A DNA stretch of 64,000 nt from Solenopsis invicta (GCF_016802725.1 NC_052666.1:1931501-1995500); one strand, 5' to 3'. Counted from the first letter of the stretch, positions 1 to 12,050 are shown. Numbers and translations are program-made. The notes: generated by a model not told the origin, from the letters alone.

Positions 1-2110
1 TGAAAACCAACTTCCAGTGAATTTCGGAACACAGCCATAGTTGACTTGTGGTTAATGTGATCGTATGTGGTTAAATAGTAATTGAATATGATTGGTTCTT
101 ATCTTTGGATCCAACAAATCACATTTACTATTCGCCATTGCAATGACAAAGGAGGAAAAATAACAAAAAATGTTCAACAGCTTAGAATGCAAAAATCGCC
201 AAAATATCGCCAAAATAAATTTAAAAATCTCCAAAAAATCGCCAATTGCAATTTTTCAGAGCCAAATGGTCTTCAGAAACCTCCAATTTGGCGTAAAATC
301 GCCAAATCTGGCAACCCTGGTTGTCGCTCGCCTGGGTAAGATATTGCTGGTTTGCCGCATCTTCCTCTTCCTCTTCTTTTGCGCTTGGTACTGCCAAATA
401 TCGCGGCGTGACTGCCCTCTTTGGTGTCAGAGGTGCCGCTTCGTCTCTCTCTTCTCCTCTTTTCTGCGGCGTTGGGGTGTCGGGTCTCGTTGTTTGTCCG
501 TTACCTTTAGCTCGCTCTCTTTTTCCTTCTACATGATTCTCTGCATACTTGTTTCTGCGTTGTTGTTGCAGTTAGCGGCTGTATACTCGCGCTTGTCTTT
601 CTGTAATTCAATTGGAAAGATAATAGTTTTGCTGGTCACCGGCGGTGACAACCTAATGTGTCTGCATGAGTGCCTTGTATTAATTGAAGCTTGGAGTGAT
701 GAATTTGAAGCTTTGTGTACTAGGTAATTGATATGTATTTTGAATATTATTAAAAATTACACTACAGGAGCTAATATAATTTATGAAAAAAAAAATTTTT
801 TTGTCATATTTAGATATGAAAAAAAGGACAGGTTCTCAAAGACAAGTTAAAGTCAGGAAGTTGATGAGGCTTCTCATCATTCAAATATAATTTGAAACAA
901 GAGTATCATATATAGTTTTTAAAGATTATTGTAATCGCAAATTAAATCATCAGAATCTGAGTACAATTGAATGCAACAGTTTCTCTACTGAAATACTTCC
1001 AATGAAGTTGTCATGTGTAATATGGCTTCAATCACTGTCAACATGTGAATTCTACTAAGAGAACTTTCGATTTTTATAAACTTAACAAAGTAGCGAAAAT
1101 TGTCTCTTATAATTGGGATAAAATGATTGATGTTAATTCTCTGCTACAGGGATGAAATTGTCTTGTGATACTCACAGGTTTATTGATAAGCCACTTAACA
1201 TAATTCACGTATTATATTTGTATATTGCTGTTTTATAAATTTATTTTTAAAACTAGGTATTAGTGGAGATTAGTAGATGCGTTGATTTTAATGAGATACC
1301 CATTTGAAAGTAACAAAGCTAAGGAACTCGACGTCCAAATTTTTAAAATTTTTTTATTGTGGCATTCTAGAAGCAAGTTGCGAAATCGTTACTGAAAAAG
1401 GTCCTGATGAGTTATATGAAGGCAGTCCAGTCAGTAAACGTGTATGTTTAAAGTAAATATTTTTCTATTATTCATTATAATAGTGAAGAAATAAACCAAA
1501 GTATCTGTGATTTTGTTTGAATCTAGTAAATTTGTTCACTTGCGAAAGTGAGCAATGTTATTACATTTTGACGAATAAAATCGCAGATATCTGCAGTGAA
1601 TTTCCTCTGGAATTTTATTAAGTGTACGTGAGAAATAATGTTTACAATAATTTTGATCCTCCATTTAAGGATAACTTTATTTCTATTACTTATAAATGAC
1701 AAATATATCTAAAATGTCATTTGATAAATAATTTTTTAATTTTCTAGAAGCACCCTCCGAGAATAAACATTTTCAGATACAAAGTGGTACAGAGTTTCGA
1801 CACGATATGATTGAAGCCATTTGTAACGGTAATCAATGTAAAAGAACATTATCTTTACGTTATCATTAAATCTTACTGTAAAATTCAATAAATTATCTTA
1901 ATAAAAAAACGTGTATAAATTTTATTGTTACTATAATCACACTATTTTTGAATAAATAAGCAGCATACTATACTTACCAGCAGTGAGTGCCGCAATATCT
2001 AAATTAGCATTAAAAAGTGCTGTTTGAGCTCTTAAAAAGGCTGTTTTGTATTTACACTGCTGTATTTGTGAAAAGAAGAGAAAAGAAAATAATTGTCAAT
2101 ACTATCTTGA
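1..2110. other. AT-rich spacer, no gene recognised
   Basis: I see no convincing coding exon here. Around 185-310 the sequence holds several loosely repeated AAAATCGCC-type words. The pyrimidine-rich stretch at 350-530 gives a few short overlapping open frames without recognisable motifs. The rest is AT-rich and low in complexity. Confidence 0.5.
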
Positions 2111-2114
2111 TTAC

Positions 2115-2937
2115 AGGGTTGGTCGGGAAGAAGGAAAAAGAAATTGTGTAATTGTGCACTACAGGGGACCCAACTCCAATCGTGTTGACCTTAACATATC
2201 TTGTAGAGACAAGGATACTGAACAACTTTTCCTTAAAAATTAATTGGCGCACTCCTAGAGATCATGGGATATATTCAGGGAAAGAAAAAACAGTTTTTCT
2301 CAATTATTTTAGAAAATATGCATTTTACAAAAAGATGTGTCAAACGAAATGAAGCTCGTGATAAGCTTTACAAATAATGTTTTATATGTATTTTATGTAA
2401 CTCTAACACTAAAACCATTTAAAAAAACTTTGATAAATTTGAAATTTTTACATGTACAGAGAACGCGTGAGTGGTGGAGGGGCTTCCCCTGCATCTTCTC
2501 CCCGTATTTCTTCTAATCTAACTCACATCGTCTTAATCGGATTAGGTTAAGTTCGGTTATAAAAAATACGGGGAGGGGCGGAGCCCAAGCATTTACATTT
2601 CACGCAAAACTACTCAAAATTAAAAAAAATATTTTTAAATACTTTTTACTATAGCAACTACAGTATTGAAGTTAGGTAAAATATGTATATAACGTTTTTT
2701 ATAGAGCTCATTACGAGCTTCATTTTTCGATTGACACATTTTTTTGTCGAATAAATTTTTTCTGAAATAATTAAGAAAAACTGGTTTTTCTTTCTCCAAG
2801 TATATCTCGAAAACTAGACGAGAGCGGCAATAAATTTTTAAGACAAAGTTGTTCGATATCCGTGCCTCTATAACATATGTCAAGGTCAACATGATTGGAG
2901 CTGGATCCCTTATAGTGCACAATTACCGAAATTGGTA
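2115..2937. repeat. Foldback (long inverted repeat) element related to the Merlin element at 15.4 kb
   Basis: Two arms of about 330 bp (roughly 2147-2480 and 2560-2930) are inverted copies of each other. The left arm reads AATTGTGCACTA...GTTGACCTTAACATAT and the right arm ends in the complement of the same blocks. A GC-rich hinge with GGGGAGGGGCGGAGCC lies between them. The arms share blocks with the terminal repeats of the element at 15423-17662, including GACCTTGACATATGTTAT, GAGAAAGAAAAAA and ATGTGTCAAAC. No transposase is present, so this is best read as a non-autonomous derivative. Both arms give short, similar open frames on opposite strands; I take these as by-products of the inverted repeat. 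Exact ends and target duplication are not resolved. Confidence 0.65.
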
Positions 2938-4330
2938 CCCGAGAATTGTAAGGAATAAATGTTGAAAAATTTTGCCAAAAACTGTATTGTTTTTTTTACT
3001 TCGTCGGCACTTGTTTCAGTTTTTTACTCAAATCAGATTTAAAAAGTACGTAAATGAAGTATTTAATATTGAAAAAATATTACATTATATTAATAAATTA
3101 TGAAATGAGAAATGTTTAAATCAATAAAAATGCTTTCACTCGTTTATTTTAATAAGTTTAAGCGTCAATATCAAGATAAACGTTATTTTGTTTTGAATCA
3201 AATAATTTTAGTTTATCATGTCAAATAAAAAGTAAGACAATTATATAATCAGGTAAAAATATCAAAAATACTAATACGAAATACATAATTTACGTACTTG
3301 ATACATATCAGGTTTGTATCGCGTTAAAATGGAGCATTCGAAAATTGTTACGTTTCGCCATTTCTATTTCTTTTGACTCCGCCTTTCGACTCGCGTCGCT
3401 ATAGTAACGATGCGGCGCAATGGCGAGTAGCGAGTATGCGTAAAAATGGCTTACCGTAGCGATACGTGTAGAGCGCTCCACTTAAAATCATCGTTATATT
3501 TATATCGCGCGTGTTTTGAATGGGAAATCAAATCGCGATCGAAGATAATTCTAAGTTAAAGTCTAAACGGAACACTGGCAACAAGCTAAATACCATCCTT
3601 CAAGGTTATTAAAGGTCGACAAAGGCGTTTGGAAGAGAAACTCAAGCAAGCTTCGGACATGATGGCACGCGACGTGACGTTTCAAGTAACCTCAGAAAAG
3701 TACAAGATATTGATCAGCACTATTCGCTTCTACATAGTCAGAAAGGGCATTCTGCAGAGGAGAAAACGCGCGGCCGTAGCTCCAGTAATCTCAGTATGAC
3801 TAGTCAACCGAGTAGTCCCATCAGTCTACCATATCAGATGATGAATTATCGTTTGTCAGAGAGCCTACAGTAGCGCTGTACAAAAAAACAGTGAGTTTTT
3901 TTTTAGATTTCGGTTTTGAATCGGACAAATTTTTTATCGCCACATCCTAGAGCTGTTCCAGATCGTCTTGTCGATTTTTATACTTTAGCTCCTTTACCAA
4001 GTATTTTATTTTCCTTTTTTTTCCATTTTTTAATTCGCGTCTCATTATTCATTCGTACTCGTAGAGGCGCGTTCACACGCTGGTTTACAAGACTTTTATG
4101 TTCACATAATTTGGGTTTCGAACAGCTCCGCTCATGTATATACAAAGAAGATACTATATGTAAAAGTTCTGACACATTAAGTTAAGAAACTTGCAGACGA
4201 TCGTGTCTTACACCATGTTTATGTTAGATTTAGTGCCCTTAGAAATACTGCTTGAAACCCAGTTTTTTTTTAAGTACAAAGATACTGGTTATTATAGAGT
4301 GTACTGGAGTACGATCGTATACCCATGTAC
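2938..4330. other. AT-rich spacer, no gene recognised
   Basis: No recognisable gene. The segment 3590-3880 has a more balanced base composition and short open frames (for example a lysine/arginine-rich one near 3600-3780), but I recognise no family and see no splice context. It could be a relic of a mobile element. Confidence 0.4.
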
Positions 4331-4655
4331 GGTTTAATAGCTGGGCCAGCGTCGGGCCAACGTTGGACACCAACTCCCGACTGTCGGCCCAGTGTTGGCT
4401 GCGATGTCGCGCCGACATCGGCATAATATCCAAATGATAAGACCGGCCCGACATTGCACGCCAGTGTTGAGCCGACACTGGTAACCGACGTTGGCCCAAT
4501 GTTGTATGCCAATGTTGAGCCAACATTGACATCGGCTTAATGTCGTATGCCAACTATGGGCCGACATCGGTGGCTGACGTCGGCCCAACGTTGCATGCCA
4601 GTGTTGAGTCAACATTGATAACCAATATCGGCCCAATGTTGCATATCAATGTTAT
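4331..4655. repeat. 48-bp GC-rich dyad minisatellite
   Basis: Units starting with GGCCCGACATTG or GGCCCAATGTTG occur at 4445, 4493, 4534, 4582 and 4630. The spacing is 48, 41, 48 and 48 bp, so one unit is about 7 bp short. Each unit carries a dyad such as CCAATGTTGAGCCAACATTG that could form a short hairpin. The left part (4331-4444) is more diverged. Because 48 is divisible by three, several frames stay open through the array and give 16-residue repetitive peptides; I do not regard these as genes. Similar dyad sequence recurs at 7560-7776 and 10561-10675. Confidence 0.8.
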
Positions 4656-5550
4656 GTAAATTACATACAATCTATAATTATCGCGGCGCAACACTGATTC
4701 AAGCAAGAGGTAGTTTAACTTTAATTTTAGATAAAGTCATACACTAAACTTTTAAATTGTTAAACTTCAGTTAAAGAAAAAAATAAAATTTATAAATCAA
4801 AAATATAAATATAATTCTTTTATTTGTTATATTTCTTTTCGAGTTAAAAAAAAACAGTCTTATTATATATATATTAATACAAACAACAGCTTCATAATAT
4901 ATATTAATACAAACATCCTCATAATATATAGTAATACATATATAGTAATATATTATAATATAGTATATAATATAAGTGATACAAATTAACTGAGATACTT
5001 CGTACAAAGAAACAAAGAGATTTTATTTTCTATTTTATATATTTAAAAAAAGGATTAAGAGTTTTAATGAAAATATAAATGTGGAAGATGTAGTAAAAAA
5101 AAATGTAAAACTTTCTCAACTGTATTAGATATTATTTTTACAAAAATACATGTATGTTTTAATAAATAAATACATTTTAAATAAAAAATTATTTTTTTTT
5201 AATATCAAATTATTCAAAATTAATTTAATTGTCATTAGACTATTTTTGCAGAAAATTATTAACCGAAAGATGCAGAACATTATATTGAAAATAATAATTC
5301 TTAATAAATTATTTACATGTATAAAAAGCACAGAAAAAAATTAAGTTATTATTAAGTTAAAATACAATTAAGTTCTCGCTAATTTTGAATCAAAGCTTTA
5401 CTTGATAAAAGATTAATGAAGAGATGCAAAAAGATCGCCTATATCGTAAACTTTGCTCTTTACGCACACAGCTTCTTTTAGAGATAATACATTTGATACC
5501 AACCTCACAATACATATCATAACGAAGTTTCTCAGTTAATTTGTATTTAT
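4656..5550. other. AT-rich intergenic sequence
   Basis: Very AT-rich, with runs of TATA-type simple sequence at 4865-4980 and T/A tracts. No coding or RNA gene is visible. It lies just downstream of the 3' exon of the minus-strand gene that ends at 5551. Confidence 0.5.
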
Positions 5551-5726
5551 TTAGTTTTCTTCTGTCTCCTGTGTACGATTCGTCCTTCCTTTTCGTTCTC
5601 CAGCTCTATCGGATGCCCCCGTAAACCAGCGACTTGTTTTAGAAATTATTTCTTTTTCAGGGACAGCCAATTTTTCGACTAGAACGTCTGTAATAAATTA
5701 TATTATTTTTCCACACTACATGCGCG

Positions 5727-5779
<53 letters not shown>

Positions 5780-7187
5780 CAAATATAATAAAAATAAAAA
5801 GCACCTTTCATGCATAGAAAAACTCTCGTATTACAAAAACTTCTTTTTTTTTTCCATTACTAGTTTCGCGTCCACAAGCAGAATATTGCAACTGAATTTC
5901 TTTAGCAAGAAGAGATGTTAATATTATTCCAATACACTTTGTTACATTTTCTATACCCATAATTTGGCTTGTCATCATGGTTTTCTGTAATATGTAACAA
6001 TACGCAATATTATATTTTTTTCAATCATGTTTATTTAATGAATAATTCTTATAAAAACTTACAAATGATTTCTCTTTTTCGATGTTTGATAAATGCTTGT
6101 CGAATTCTAAAAACTGTTCTATTGAGTTAAGTGGTAACGAAACTGCTAAGCTCTGTCTGCATTCTGTTACTAATGTACCCAATGGTTGATTATTGAGCGC
6201 TAATGTATTTTTTATATCATTTATATTTTTATAGAGATCGTATGAGATACTCCTTTTTACACTTTCAATGTGTTGTCGTATTGATATTTCCATTTGTTCA
6301 ATTCGCTCTAATATTTGCGTAAAACGATCATTATTGTATTTTTTTTCTCTGAAATGTAAGAATTTTATATATATAACTAAAGAATATTATGTATGTGTGA
6401 ATTAAACTATTTGAAAAATAACTCAAGTTCTTTTTATAAACAAAAAATTTTACAATTTAAAACAAAAATGGAAAATTGCTAATAAAAAAGATAACTATAT
6501 TCTAGACTTATGTAATTTTATAAACAAAAATGTATATAAGTTTAAAAATACTGCAAAAAAAGTAACATTATTATGTGTGGATATTATTTAATTCTTATTT
6601 AACATTATCAGCAATATTATTATTTCCTTATTTACGGACAAATACTTTATATTCGTATTTTACATATTTCTAAATGTTCAACAATTACCTTTTAATGCAG
6701 GTACATATGATGGTATATTATGTAAGACAGCTGAACTATCATTCTCTTTGAGAACCACAATGCCAGGATCATTATTTGTATCTGTTTCCTCAGCAGTACT
6801 AGTCATAGCTAATAAATTTGTATATGCTTTCTTAAGTCAACGTTTGCCTTGATCATAATTAGCTACAAAAATAACATAAACAAATTTATAATTACATTTA
6901 TAAACTATATGCTACTATAAATTTAATTGTATATAATTGAAGATATTAACGATATGGCTTCCATTTTTAGCGTACCTGCTTCTTTTAATATTGTAACTTC
7001 CCATGACTTCCAATTTTGTTCTGGATTTTTCGATATTTTTGTCCATCTGTCGACTTTAGGCCAATCTTTTTCTTCTGGGAAGTAACACATCCACTTATCC
7101 ATAAACTTTAACCATAAACGTGGAACTAAATCTACTGATTCTTTAGACAGCGTTCTTAATTTTTCTAAACTGCACTAAACAATAGAG
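5551..7187 (-). pseudogene. Five-exon DUF4806-like insect gene with an in-frame TGA
   Basis: Not visible as one long frame, but a spliced model can be traced on the minus strand: exon A about 7187-6976, B 6862-6689, C 6346-6063, D 5984 to about 5835, E 5687-5551 (TAA stop). Donors are GTACG, GTAATT, GTAAGT and GTAATA; acceptors are TAG or CAG. Phases agree at A/B, B/C (second AG of CAGAG) and C/D. D/E is off by one, next to an A10 run, so slippage there is possible. Exon A encodes LVPRLWLKFMDKW and later SWEVTILKEA. Exon C contains LPLNSIEQFLEFDKHL and exon D LLAKEIQLQYSACGRE. Exon E ends RWFTGASDRAGERKGR. This layout (W-rich N-terminus, LP-hydrophobic helix, conserved tail) resembles insect DUF4806 proteins of unknown function. 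A TGA interrupts exon B after YDQGKR. The 5' end is not found. It could be a decaying copy or a live gene with one polymorphic stop. Confidence 0.6.
5719..5777. repeat. (GC)n-(CA)n microsatellite
   Basis: A GCGCGC run followed by a pure CA run of about 40 bp. It sits in the short intron between exons D and E of the DUF4806-like gene. Confidence 0.95.
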
Positions 7188-7559
7188 AGAAGGCTGTATA
7201 TACCATGCGGTCGACAACCGAGATTACAGAGAATGAACGTTCGGATTATCTCGGAGAATTTCGGAGAGCATCGAGCAACGTGCGACGACGTGCAACAGAG
7301 AGAGCGACAGAAGCTATATCTTCTCTCTCATCTTCCTTTTATATTTGTCAATAGTCCTAGGCTGCGTTCGGGAATATACACCGAGTGACTTGGAGTGTCG
7401 TTTTATCTTTGTTATTTACTAAATGCTAAACAAGGATAAAATGATATTCGGAAGCACTCGGTGTGTATTTCTGAACTCAGCCCTAGCATTCTAGAGAATT
7501 TCCTTTGCCTCGAATTGATGCGCGCGCGCAATAAATATATGTTGCACGTGTAATAACAT

Positions 7560-7776
7560 ATAACGGATTGAGAGTTAGTTGCCGTCGTAATACCAATATT
7601 GGCGCAACGTTGGCCCAACGTTGGCCCAAGAGTCATCGTCGAGCAAGAGTCGGCTAACGTTACCTGGGCCTACGTTGGGCCGCGGTCGGATTGAAAGTCA
7701 GTTGCCGTCGTAACACCAGTGTTGGCCCAACGTTGGCCCAAGAGTCGTCGTCGAGCAAGAGTCGGCTAACGTTGTC
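7560..7776. repeat. GC-rich dyad repeat, two tandem units, left flank of LINE insertion
   Basis: Two units of about 123 bp: GCCGTCGTAA occurs at 7581 and 7704, and CGGCTAACGTT at 7651 and 7763. Each carries GGCCCAACGTTGGCC dyads like those at 4331-4655. The second unit is interrupted at 7776 by the LINE; the first unit, CGGCTAACGTTACCTGGGCC, shows what the uninterrupted site looks like. Confidence 0.8.
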
Positions 7777-8187
7777 TTTTTTTTTTTTTTTTTTTTTTTT
7801 TAGTTGGGAAACGCCTTTATGGGTCCCCGGTCCTGTGGGGACAGGAACGCGGGGTATGTGAGACTCGTCGACCTGACTAGCCGACATACTCACTAAAACC
7901 CAACTTTTTCCGGCATCTGGGCTCGGGACGGATCGCGGGATCGAACTAAGCATGCACCGCGATCCGTCCTAGCCCAAACGGGTCCCCGCCCGAAGGCAGG
8001 AACCCCCCTCCGGAGTTAGCGGCCAGAACTCGACCGAAGTCGAGCCCCAGCCGCCCGAACCGGGACGCCGGGAGTGCGTCGGGCCCCCTTGGGAGAGGGC
8101 CCTAGGTACGCACTCCCGCGCCCCAAGCCCCGAGGCGGGTCAGCCGGGCAACTACCCCGCCGCTGATTCCGCCCGAGGCGTACCTCC

Positions 8188-8502
8188 TCAACGGTGGGGA
8201 GGGTGGGACCCTCTGTCCGGTCTAGCCGGCGCTGTGAGGGTCCCCCCTTCCCACCGTTCCTTCTCGGCTCGGCTCAAACCCCCGTAGGGGGAGCCATCAG
8301 CCGCGCCGGTGGGCCCTCCCGGCGACGACGCGCATGACGCCGCCACCGAGAGGGCCCCCCAGCGAACCCCGGGAGGGCAGGAAAAGAGCGGCGGAGCCAG
8401 CCCTGTTCCCACCCCCGTCCCTCCCATTAACGGTGGAGAGGGCAGGGCCCCCTGTTCGGTCTAGCCGGCGCAGTGAGGGTCCCCCCTCTCCACCGTGCCT
8501 CC
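8188..8502 (-). repeat. Duplicated 3'-UTR segment of the LINE
   Basis: Two copies of a roughly 70-bp GC-rich block (about 8188-8260 and 8427-8502) share CGGTCTAGCCGGCGC, at 8218 and 8457, 239 bp apart. Each block is bounded by AACGGTGG and CCACCGT, so each is itself an imperfect inverted repeat able to fold into a stem. Such 3'-UTR structures are plausible reverse-transcriptase recognition sites, but that role is inference. Confidence 0.65.
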
Positions 8503-8535
8503 ACACACACACACGTTCACATCCAAAACTACAGT

Positions 8536-10559
8536 CTAAGGGGGAGGAGGAGGCCCCTGCTGCTGGTGTTGCTGCAGGTACCTTCTACGCCTCCCCCCCC
8601 TTCTTCGCCTCCTCTCCGGCGGCGCCTCGGGATCTTCCTCCCGTGCCCGCTCCGCTGCCTCCTTCTGCGACATGACAGCGTCGCAGAAGGAGGCCACCGC
8701 TGCCCAGTCGTCGACACCGGCGAGCATCCGCCCCACAACATTAGGTAGGTCGAGGCCGACCCCTATTCTATCGGTGAGGGCACGGCGCTCAGCAGCCCAG
8801 GCAGGGCATGTCTCCAGAGTATGTTGCGCCGTGTCCCTCACCTCTGGGCAGTGATGGCACCTGGTGGTGGCCTCCCGCCCGACCTTCTCGTGCAGGTACT
8901 CTCCGAAGCAACCATGCCCGGAGAGCACCTGCGTCGCGTGGAACGAGAGACCCCCGTGCCTCCTGCCCACCCATTCACTGAGAACAGGGCCAATGGCCTC
9001 GACCACCCTTAGGCCCGCCCTGGCGTGGGGCAAGCGTCCCCGCCAGTGCTCGACGACCTCTCGACGGGCTTGTCTCCGTCGGGCCTCCACCATTTCCGGC
9101 GTGGCGGGCTCACCCCCGCGGGCCAGTTCCGCCCGCCACTCGTACGTCTCGGCCAGGGAGCAAGCCACGTAGACCCACGGAGGCGAGCACGCCAGCAAAC
9201 ACACCGCCTCCCAGGAGATGGTGCGGTACGCGCGCGAGACCCTGATGGCCATCTTACGCTGCTCTCTTTGGAGCAGCCTTACGTTGTCGTTGTTGGCCAC
9301 CAGAGCCCCGCACCAAACGGGCGCCCCGTACATCGCGATTGACCGCACCACCCCCATGTAGAGGCGGCGAACCTTCTCTGACGGCCCGCGCAGGTTGGGC
9401 ATTAGCCTGCTAAAGCTAGAGATAGCGGAACCCAACCTGGCGGCCATCCATTCGAAGTGGGGCCGAAAGCCCCACTTAGAGTCGAGGATCAGTCCCAGAT
9501 ACTTTATCTGGGACTTCACCTCGACCCGTGTACCTTCGATGAGGAGGCTCCTATAGCCCGGGCCCTTCTCGCCTCGGCCCCCGAGCCAAAGCACCTCCGT
9601 CTTGCTCAGGGCCACTTTCAGGCCCAGGCGACGGATCCTCCTCAGCATGACGCCGAGCCCGTCCCTCGCGGTGCGTCTCGCCTCGCCCCAGGTTTGCCCC
9701 GAGACGACAACCAGGGTGTCGTCGGCATAGGCAACCAACGACACCCCCGCAGGGAGGCGGAAGTCCAGGGCACGGTCGTAGCCAATGTCCCATAGAACCG
9801 GACCCACGACCGAGCCCTGCGGCACTCCCCTGCTGACCACTCTGATTAAGTTGTTGCCGTCTCGGTCCCTGCACGCGACCACGCGGTCGCCAAGGTAGGC
9901 CCCGATCACCTCCTCTAGGTAGGGAGGGACCCTCTTTCTACGGAGGCCCTCCCTAATCTTACTCCAGGGCAGGGTGTTGAACGCGTTGGCGATGTCCAGA
10001 CTTATCGCCAGCACCACCCTGCCCCGGCCCACAGCGCGATCGACCAGGTACTTCAACCGTTGGATAGCTCCAACGGTTGATCTCCCCGGTCGAAAGCCGT
10101 ACTGGACGTACTCCAGATCGGGACCCACCGTTGACATGTGCTTGACGAGGCGCGACGCTATGACCCTCTCGAAAAGCTTGCCCACCTCGCCTATCAGACA
10201 GATAGGCCGGTGGGCCGAGGGGTCATCCGCGGGCTTCCCAGGCTTGGGAATTAGGACGAGCCCGGCCTCCTTCCACTGCTTGGGGAACCGCCCTAACTGC
10301 AGGCACCTGTCAAAGAGGTGCCTGAGGCGGCTCCCCAAAACACTGAGGGCGATAGCCCATACTCGCCCCGGCACACCGTCGGGGCCGGGAGCGGCGTTTC
10401 TCCTCCTCATTCTTTTTATGGCCCTGGCCAGTTCCTCCTCGGTGACCCTGAGGTCTTCCGACCATCGAGTGCGTTCCCTGACCAGGGCCGGGTCTTCGCG
10501 GGGGCGGGCCTCCTCTTCCGGGTCCGTCGGGAAGAGGGCGGCGACAACTTCTCTGAGGA
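8536..10559 (-). CDS. LINE ORF2 fragment: reverse transcriptase and C-terminal zinc knuckle
   Basis: An open frame of about 674 codons inside the LINE. The frame also runs out through the target duplication into the satellite (to 10659), but that N-terminal part is not element sequence. RT motifs run in order: APGPDGVPG, LVLIPKPGKP, AHRPICLIGEVGKLFERV, QYGFRPGRSTVGAI, SLDIANAFNTLPW, SRGVPQGSVVGPVLW, and the catalytic box YADDTLVVV (codons at 9718-9729). A thumb region follows, then a CCHC-type knuckle (CHHCPEVRDTAQHTLETC), typical of the R1 clade. The tail is Arg/Gln/Pro-rich. There is no endonuclease domain because of the 5' truncation, so it cannot be autonomous. No internal stop is seen over the RT. 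It would copy LINE RNA into DNA at the target site if it were full length. Confidence 0.93.
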
Positions 10560-10560
10560 C

Positions 10561-10675
10561 GGCTAACGTTGTCTGGGCCAACGTCGCGCCGCTATTGGAT
10601 AATAACAGTCGGCTTGCCGTCACGTCGCCAATGTCGGCCCGACACTGAGCATCGGGCAAAAGTCGGCAAACCCTA
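10561..10675. repeat. GC-rich dyad repeat, right flank of LINE insertion
   Basis: Resumes the satellite immediately after the target duplication with TGGGCCAACGTCGCGCC. It continues with TGTCGGCCCGACACTG-type dyads before the sequence becomes AT-rich. Confidence 0.75.
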
Positions 10676-12050
10676 CATGGGTACTTACATGTATTATAAT
10701 AACGCTATGTAGAGCCAGTGGCAAGTGACGCAGATGATATTCTCGATGTAATTCTCGGTTCGCCTCTTGTATGAGATTCGCGAATAGTGAAAACGGATTT
10801 GTTTGCCAGTAGAATGATTTTTTGATAAAATCAAAAGACGCGAATCATTACGGAACATGATTATTTCTATAATGCATTATATAAATAAATTGGATAGAAT
10901 GATAGATGTGAAATGAATAACTTAGTGATACAGAATGGTCGCTTATCAAATAAGAGAGGAAGAAAGCGGTTTTGTTTTTCGATCTTGTCTTTTAGCATAA
11001 GTTTATTATTCTTCTAAAACTAAAAGACGTAAACAAATTTGAAAAAAATTTAGTTGTGTTCTTCGGAAAATTTAGAGCTGAAAAAAAGATAGGAACGTCT
11101 TTTTTATACTTTCTCCCTAACACGTTAACTTTCTTTGATTTCTTTGATATGTGCTACATTTTCTAAGATCCTCGATTTACTCGGCTGTTTGGAAGGTATT
11201 CTATTTTTTTTTATTTTGTTTAAGCGTATTTTTTCGGACAATAAATTTTCGCAAATCTACTGCAAATTGTGAATCGAGAATAGATTTAACTTGTGGAAAA
11301 TATTCAGTTTTTTTATATTTTAAACAATTATTAACTATTTCCATATTTTGTAAAACGAAACGAATGTACAGATACATTGTAAACATACCTATATGTTTTT
11401 ATGTGCATATGATAATTATAACATTGATGTTAATTATAAAATTCTGAATTTGTTTATTGCAATACATACGTTTAATTTGATTTCAAGTTATTAGAAGTTT
11501 ATTTCCATATTTTGTGACACGAAACGAATGTACAGATACATTGTAAACAAACCTATGTTTTACATATTTAAAGTATGTTAAAATAAAATAAATTAATTTC
11601 AAATCTACATTCAAAAGTTTTCTAATTTTACCTATGAAGAGGGGACCTTATCTGCGCGAAACGGACGAGATTCCGTCCGACCTGTCCGCCAATTCTCGTT
11701 AGAGTATAGATAATTTTTGGAAAAATAATTTGTTTTTCAAAAAAATGTCTTATATAGTTGTATTGTTCAAGAAATAATAAGCAATCTTGGTTTGTGCCTT
11801 TAGGAAAAATTATCAAAATCATATCAAAGTTAATTTGATTATTTCAAATAAAACTAAACATTTCTTTCTGAAAATAATATATTTTGTTAGAAATATTTTT
11901 TAAAAATAACTTAATATTTTTTCAAAAATTATCTGATTAGATTAAAATAAATAATTCTGTTTATATTATTCTACATAATATTTATTATAACTTGTATATT
12001 CACTTTAATACGTAGACCTAAATTCACATTTACATATATTCGTAAATATA
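10676..12050. other. AT-rich spacer with one direct duplication
   Basis: No gene seen. A block of about 50 bp, starting CCATATTTTG and containing CGAATGTACAGATACATTG, occurs at 11341 and again at 11505. It is a near-perfect direct duplication with a 164-bp offset. Confidence 0.5.

Larger units (their letters stand above)
7777..10559 (-). mobile_element. R1-clade non-LTR retrotransposon (LINE), 5'-truncated
   Basis: Minus-strand insertion with a poly(A) tail (T run at about 7777-7801 on the plus strand). It is bounded by a direct repeat CGGCTAACGTTGTC at 7763-7776 and 10560-10573, i.e. a 14-bp (possibly 15-bp) target-site duplication. The target is the GC-rich dyad repeat. The body is strongly GC-rich compared with the AT-rich surroundings. 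It holds the reverse transcriptase frame and about 730 bp of 3' UTR. The 5' end is truncated inside ORF2, before the reverse transcriptase domain, so the endonuclease and ORF1 are missing; this is the usual outcome of incomplete target-primed reverse transcription. The near-identical duplication and open RT frame suggest a fairly recent insertion. Confidence 0.93.

Noticed and set aside
4239..4636. Overlapping 80-104 codon frames on the minus strand
   Set aside because: They arise because the 48-bp minisatellite unit is divisible by three. The peptides are 16-residue repeats with no domain.
9974..10648. 224-codon plus-strand frame antisense to the LINE RT
   Set aside because: It is a shadow of the GC-rich ORF2; it shows no motif, and the opposite strand carries the full RT motif series.
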